A stretch of DNA of 9,025 bases. Origin: Promethearchaeota archaeon (lineage in GTDB: Archaea > Asgardarchaeota > Lokiarchaeia > Sigynarchaeales > SOKP01). The stretch is taken from assembly GCA_004524425.1 (NCBI GenBank), contig SDNN01000115.1, forward strand, positions 1 to 9,025, written 5' to 3'. Below the pieces are notes generated by a model. That model did not search any database, had not been told where the DNA came from, and saw nothing but the letters and a program-made list of their open reading frames with translations. The position numbers were made by a program, and so were the translations under genes. This document shows, piece after piece, positions 7,301 to 9,025 of the stretch (positions within the stretch are counted from its first letter, which is position 1; each line of letters opens with the position of its first letter).

Positions 7301-8127
7301 AATTTAACAGTGAGATAAAAAATTCGATAAGATATGCCGCAAAAAAATTCACTTTTTTTAATGGCAGGAAAGAAGATATAGACAGTTATTGGGAAACTAC
7401 AAAACGAGGTGCGGAAAAAAAGATTAAATCTATTCAATCTAAAATCAGCGATGATTTTTTTATAAAAAATGTACAGTTTATTGTAAGTGCATTTAAAGGT
7501 AAGAGAATTGAAATTAGTTATTTATCCAAGGTTATGAAGATTAAACCAAGTCCTCTAAAACTGAAATTAATTACTCTGATATCAAATTCAAAATTAGATG
7601 GGGAATTGGATTCGGGTAATGATACCTTTATGTTAACAGATGGAGTCGTACATGAAGGTGTTCCCTTAAAAGATCTTGAACTTACAGAAGAAGAGTTAGC
7701 TGAGGATGAAGACGAGATCATAAGAAGAGAAATTCTTAAAATGAGATATCTAATGGTAATTCACTATCGAGTAGGAGCATCTGTCTATTCTAGAAAACTG
7801 GGGCATTGGAAAATGGACTCTGATATGATTGGTGGATTTCTGACGGCAATGCAGGACTTTAGTGCGGAAATAAAAAAGAAAAACATTCCCATGAAAAGAA
7901 TGGAATATAAAGAATTTGAAATATTAATAGAACAAGGAAAATACGTGTTTGCGGCATTATTTATCGATCAAAAGGAATCTGAATGGTTGCGTAAGAAGTT
8001 AATTTCCTATGTAAAGAAATTTGAAAAATATTTTGAATCTGGTTTGAAACAATGGAGAGGCGAATTAGCGACTTTTAGTAATTCTGGTTTTTTAGTTGAT
8101 GAAGTTTTTGAATTATATCGCGTATAA
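4387..8127 (+). CDS. Giant multidomain protein: prenyltransferase-like toroid, winged helix, spectrin-length helical repeats, winged helix, longin-like C-terminus
   Basis: This 1246-residue protein was not recognised as a whole. Residues about 40-300 look like the alpha/alpha toroid of prenyltransferase and squalene-cyclase repeats, with units starting GGFKSN (80), GGFFHC (132), a degenerate PEGGDRTF (221) and SGGFTEQ (266), each followed by a Ser/Thr-Leu-rich helix. The Asp-x-Cys and His zinc ligands of catalytic protein prenyltransferases are not evident. Residues about 367-436 resemble a winged helix (EIDLNEFSKRFGFS then a basic wing). Residues about 480-1020 are Lys/Glu-rich helices with single Trp at 543, 666, 782, 886 and 1002, consistent with about five repeats. 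Residues about 1022-1086 look like a second winged helix (VQFIVSAFKGKRIEISYL). After an acidic linker (1096-1110), residues about 1112-1246 (KMRYLMVIHYRVGASVYSRK, MIGGFLTAMQDFS, FAALFID) resemble a longin/roadblock-type domain. No membrane segment, signal peptide or P-loop was seen. Its place between proB and proA does not explain its role. A cytosolic scaffold is inferred. Confidence 0.85.
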   Translation: MIFNLNWIPEIKYRTEKVLNPFNLNKSEKFIERKIKSGEIQQSNETLFYTLLLIYQTDQLDLIDKESLKNYLLDLKEKEGGFKSNQDNDCADVWSTFFCIASLKLLGVSNFIEEKDIKFIKNLQSLNSGGDGGFFHCSSKACEDNCFGNTSMKSTFYALSTLALVKQLNKINQKAVQDYLKKKPSDDLERIFQMLSLKILNKNEKIDLGKQSSIISIWSIPEGGDRTFPSIKITFWTIICLGLIRKLNLIDFGSMFDFLRIMQQDSGGFTEQYTGLSSQAPNLLDSSLALISIYYVWERLVDLIENDLLKRAQEDSIIYFSNLSIYYSVSSKLVKNIANWLIKKDLISGKIFNIESKFQEYFKEQNAITQNIIEEIIKVIKSNPLKAEIDLNEFSKRFGFSNSLERVKLVVNDLIIKEFLKGKIKSTKKKYSLYDYLVLEEYIEISEPVPYEKIKKQKNKIRRVTKDLLTLSPTLKLLVQKSSKIIESMIEQEKISEAQDRLNKTVEIANLRINSLDNLMDSAKSNKQYPIPDILLNDYEKNWPEEKSSLKKYISSLKSSLEQKIKDKEEFIIKRAKQAEDDMALRNLITLKKEQIIQKLDQNQDKIRDFFLENFTDHEAVYKLLKSGNEFIESLDSKLNSEIKKTNDAFNFNTLLESVDKIKKNWINVREKAKKILDNYEEIIKNRETLQKFIIDKRKELKELIEGFNERITALLGEDKLEESSNLLKESINGFNKALSDKYEIFNKKISMINDEVEEFPDFSNDIIHDYNQALKDEESKWNEFLSSLKNNLNSKLEIESRDELQQKIENGIEDIKKTIEKMDNIVSQLIQNEKFSDSENNINEFYSEISLKIKKYNQEFESFINTASKKFGTFEETVSKLIQNWIDFKEKLETNLDELKKELLIKLDKGNSEYKEDEIYERIEKEMSKLDNELNKLELKYNLILKSRKNLEENEAKFEAEHSEIIESLNKFNSEIKNSIRYAAKKFTFFNGRKEDIDSYWETTKRGAEKKIKSIQSKISDDFFIKNVQFIVSAFKGKRIEISYLSKVMKIKPSPLKLKLITLISNSKLDGELDSGNDTFMLTDGVVHEGVPLKDLELTEEELAEDEDEIIRREILKMRYLMVIHYRVGASVYSRKLGHWKMDSDMIGGFLTAMQDFSAEIKKKNIPMKRMEYKEFEILIEQGKYVFAALFIDQKESEWLRKKLISYVKKFEKYFESGLKQWRGELATFSNSGFLVDEVFELYRV

Positions 8128-8242
8128 TATTAACCTGTTTTTATAGAAAGGAAAAATTTCATTTACATTAAAACATAAAAAATTTATGATATTTAGTATA
8201 GGTCTTCTTTAATATTATTTAGAAAAAAAGTTAAGTGATTCA
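8128..8242 (+). promoter_or_regulatory. Spacer before proA with TATA-like stretches
   Basis: These 115 bp hold no gene. Just after the giant gene's stop is CTGTTTTTATAG, a short T-run that could help termination. TATA-like ATTTAGTATA (8191-8200) and TAATATTA (8210-8217) lie about 45 and 27 bases before the proA ATG. There is no clear Shine-Dalgarno motif. A separate proA promoter is possible but not proven. Confidence 0.28.
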
Positions 8243-9025
8243 ATGTCGATAGAAAATGAGATGAAAAAAATTGGAGAAAAAGCTAGAGATGCCGCATTTA
8301 ATCTTAAAAATGCTTCATCCAATTTAAAAAACGCTGCCCTTTTAAGAATGGCCAAGGAACTAGAAAATAAATCGGGAAAGATAATTGAAGCTAATAAAAA
8401 GGACTTGGAGAATGCACAAAAAGCTAAACTAGAGCAAGCTAAAATCGATAGACTGGTTTTAAATGATGATAAAATCCACAAAATCGCAGAAGGTTTAAGG
8501 GAAATATCTGCCCAACCTGATCCTATCAATGAAATTGTTTCCATGTGGAGGCGTCCCAATGGAATGGATGTTGGTTTGGTAAGAGTTCCACTAGGGGTGA
8601 TCGGAATCATATATGAATCACGCCCAAATGTCACAGCTGATGCAGCCGGATTATGCTTAAAGGCGGGGAATGCGATAATTTTAAGAGGAGGCAGTGAAGC
8701 AATTAATTCTAATATAATAATAGCAGACATTTTACATGAAGCAGCTGTAAATGAAGGGCTTCCACCAAATTGCATTCAAATTGTAAGAGATACCAATAGA
8801 GAATATGTTGATGCCATGCTGAGGTTAAAAGATTACATAGATGTTATAATACCCCGGGGTGGAGCAAGCTTGATTCAAAAAGTCATACAAAATGCCACCG
8901 TCCCTACTATCGAAACAGGTATTGGAATTGTAAGCATTTTTGTAAATCATGATGCTGATTTTGAAATGGCTAAGAACATAATAATTAATTCTAAATGTTC
9001 CTATCCTGCGGTCTGTAATGCCTTA
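8243..9025 (+). CDS. proA: Gamma-glutamyl phosphate reductase (3' end cut by window edge)
   Basis: The enzyme reduces gamma-glutamyl phosphate with NADPH to glutamate-5-semialdehyde, which cyclises to the precursor of proline. It is the second step after ProB and acts in the cytosol. The 261 codons in the window match ProA from its start: the helical N-terminus with ANKKDLENA (50-58), VPLGVIGIIYESRPNVT (115-131), the dinucleotide-site segment LCLKAGNAIILRGGSEA (137-153), YIDVIIPRGGASL (198-210), and the catalytic cysteine loop PAVCNAL with C258. Known ProA enzymes are about 415 residues, so roughly 150 C-terminal residues, including the rest of the catalytic and oligomerisation regions, lie outside the window. 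The ATG at 8243 gives the normal ProA N-terminus, and the next in-frame stop upstream is at 8210-8212 with no better start between. There is no sign of a frameshift. Confidence 0.95.
   Translation, partial: MSIENEMKKIGEKARDAAFNLKNASSNLKNAALLRMAKELENKSGKIIEANKKDLENAQKAKLEQAKIDRLVLNDDKIHKIAEGLREISAQPDPINEIVSMWRRPNGMDVGLVRVPLGVIGIIYESRPNVTADAAGLCLKAGNAIILRGGSEAINSNIIIADILHEAAVNEGLPPNCIQIVRDTNREYVDAMLRLKDYIDVIIPRGGASLIQKVIQNATVPTIETGIGIVSIFVNHDADFEMAKNIIINSKCSYPAVCNAL

Noticed and set aside
5824..7446. SMC- or Rad50-type coiled coil
   Set aside because: No Walker A, Walker B or signature motif is present at either end, and the regular Trp spacing argues for short repeats and not one long antiparallel coil.
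8215..8775. Long open frame on the minus strand opposite proA (186 codons)
   Set aside because: The plus strand encodes a clear ProA with all motifs. The antisense frame has no recognisable domain and is explained by the codon pattern of proA.

Overview
The window most likely comes from an Asgard archaeon, probably Lokiarchaeia-like. This is inferred from content, not from a marker gene. The evidence is a two-domain gelsolin-like protein with a C-terminal zinc ribbon, a very large protein that joins a prenyltransferase-type toroid to winged helices, long helical repeats and a longin/roadblock-like C-terminus, AT-rich spacers, and starts that mostly lack a Shine-Dalgarno sequence. No rRNA, tRNA, CRISPR array, transposase or phage gene was seen.

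Layout. Positions 1-2578 are read on the minus strand: a class I/II PLP-dependent aminotransferase (2578 to 1208), followed 197 bp downstream by a gelsolin-like protein (1010 to beyond position 1) that is cut by the left edge. A divergent AT-rich spacer (2579-2840) separates these from four plus-strand genes: a small tryptophan-rich tail-anchored membrane protein (2841-3314), proB without a PUA domain (3487-4278), a 1246-residue multidomain protein (4387-8127), and proA (8243 to the right edge, cut just after its catalytic cysteine).

How the genes fit together. ProB and ProA catalyse the two successive steps from glutamate to glutamate-5-semialdehyde, the precursor of proline. They flank the giant protein, which has no visible enzymatic link to proline. 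Spacers of 108-172 bp between the plus-strand genes, some with TATA-like boxes close to the start codon, suggest separate or partly separate transcription units, not a tight operon. The gelsolin-like protein, the tail-anchored helix protein and the giant protein look like cytoskeletal, membrane or trafficking-type components. Whether they act together is not shown by the sequence.

The most interesting object is the 1246-residue protein. Between residues 341 and 1140 its only tryptophans are at 543, 666, 782, 886 and 1002, a spacing of 104-123 residues. This suggests about five tandem spectrin-length helical repeats that ordinary annotation would simply label coiled coil.
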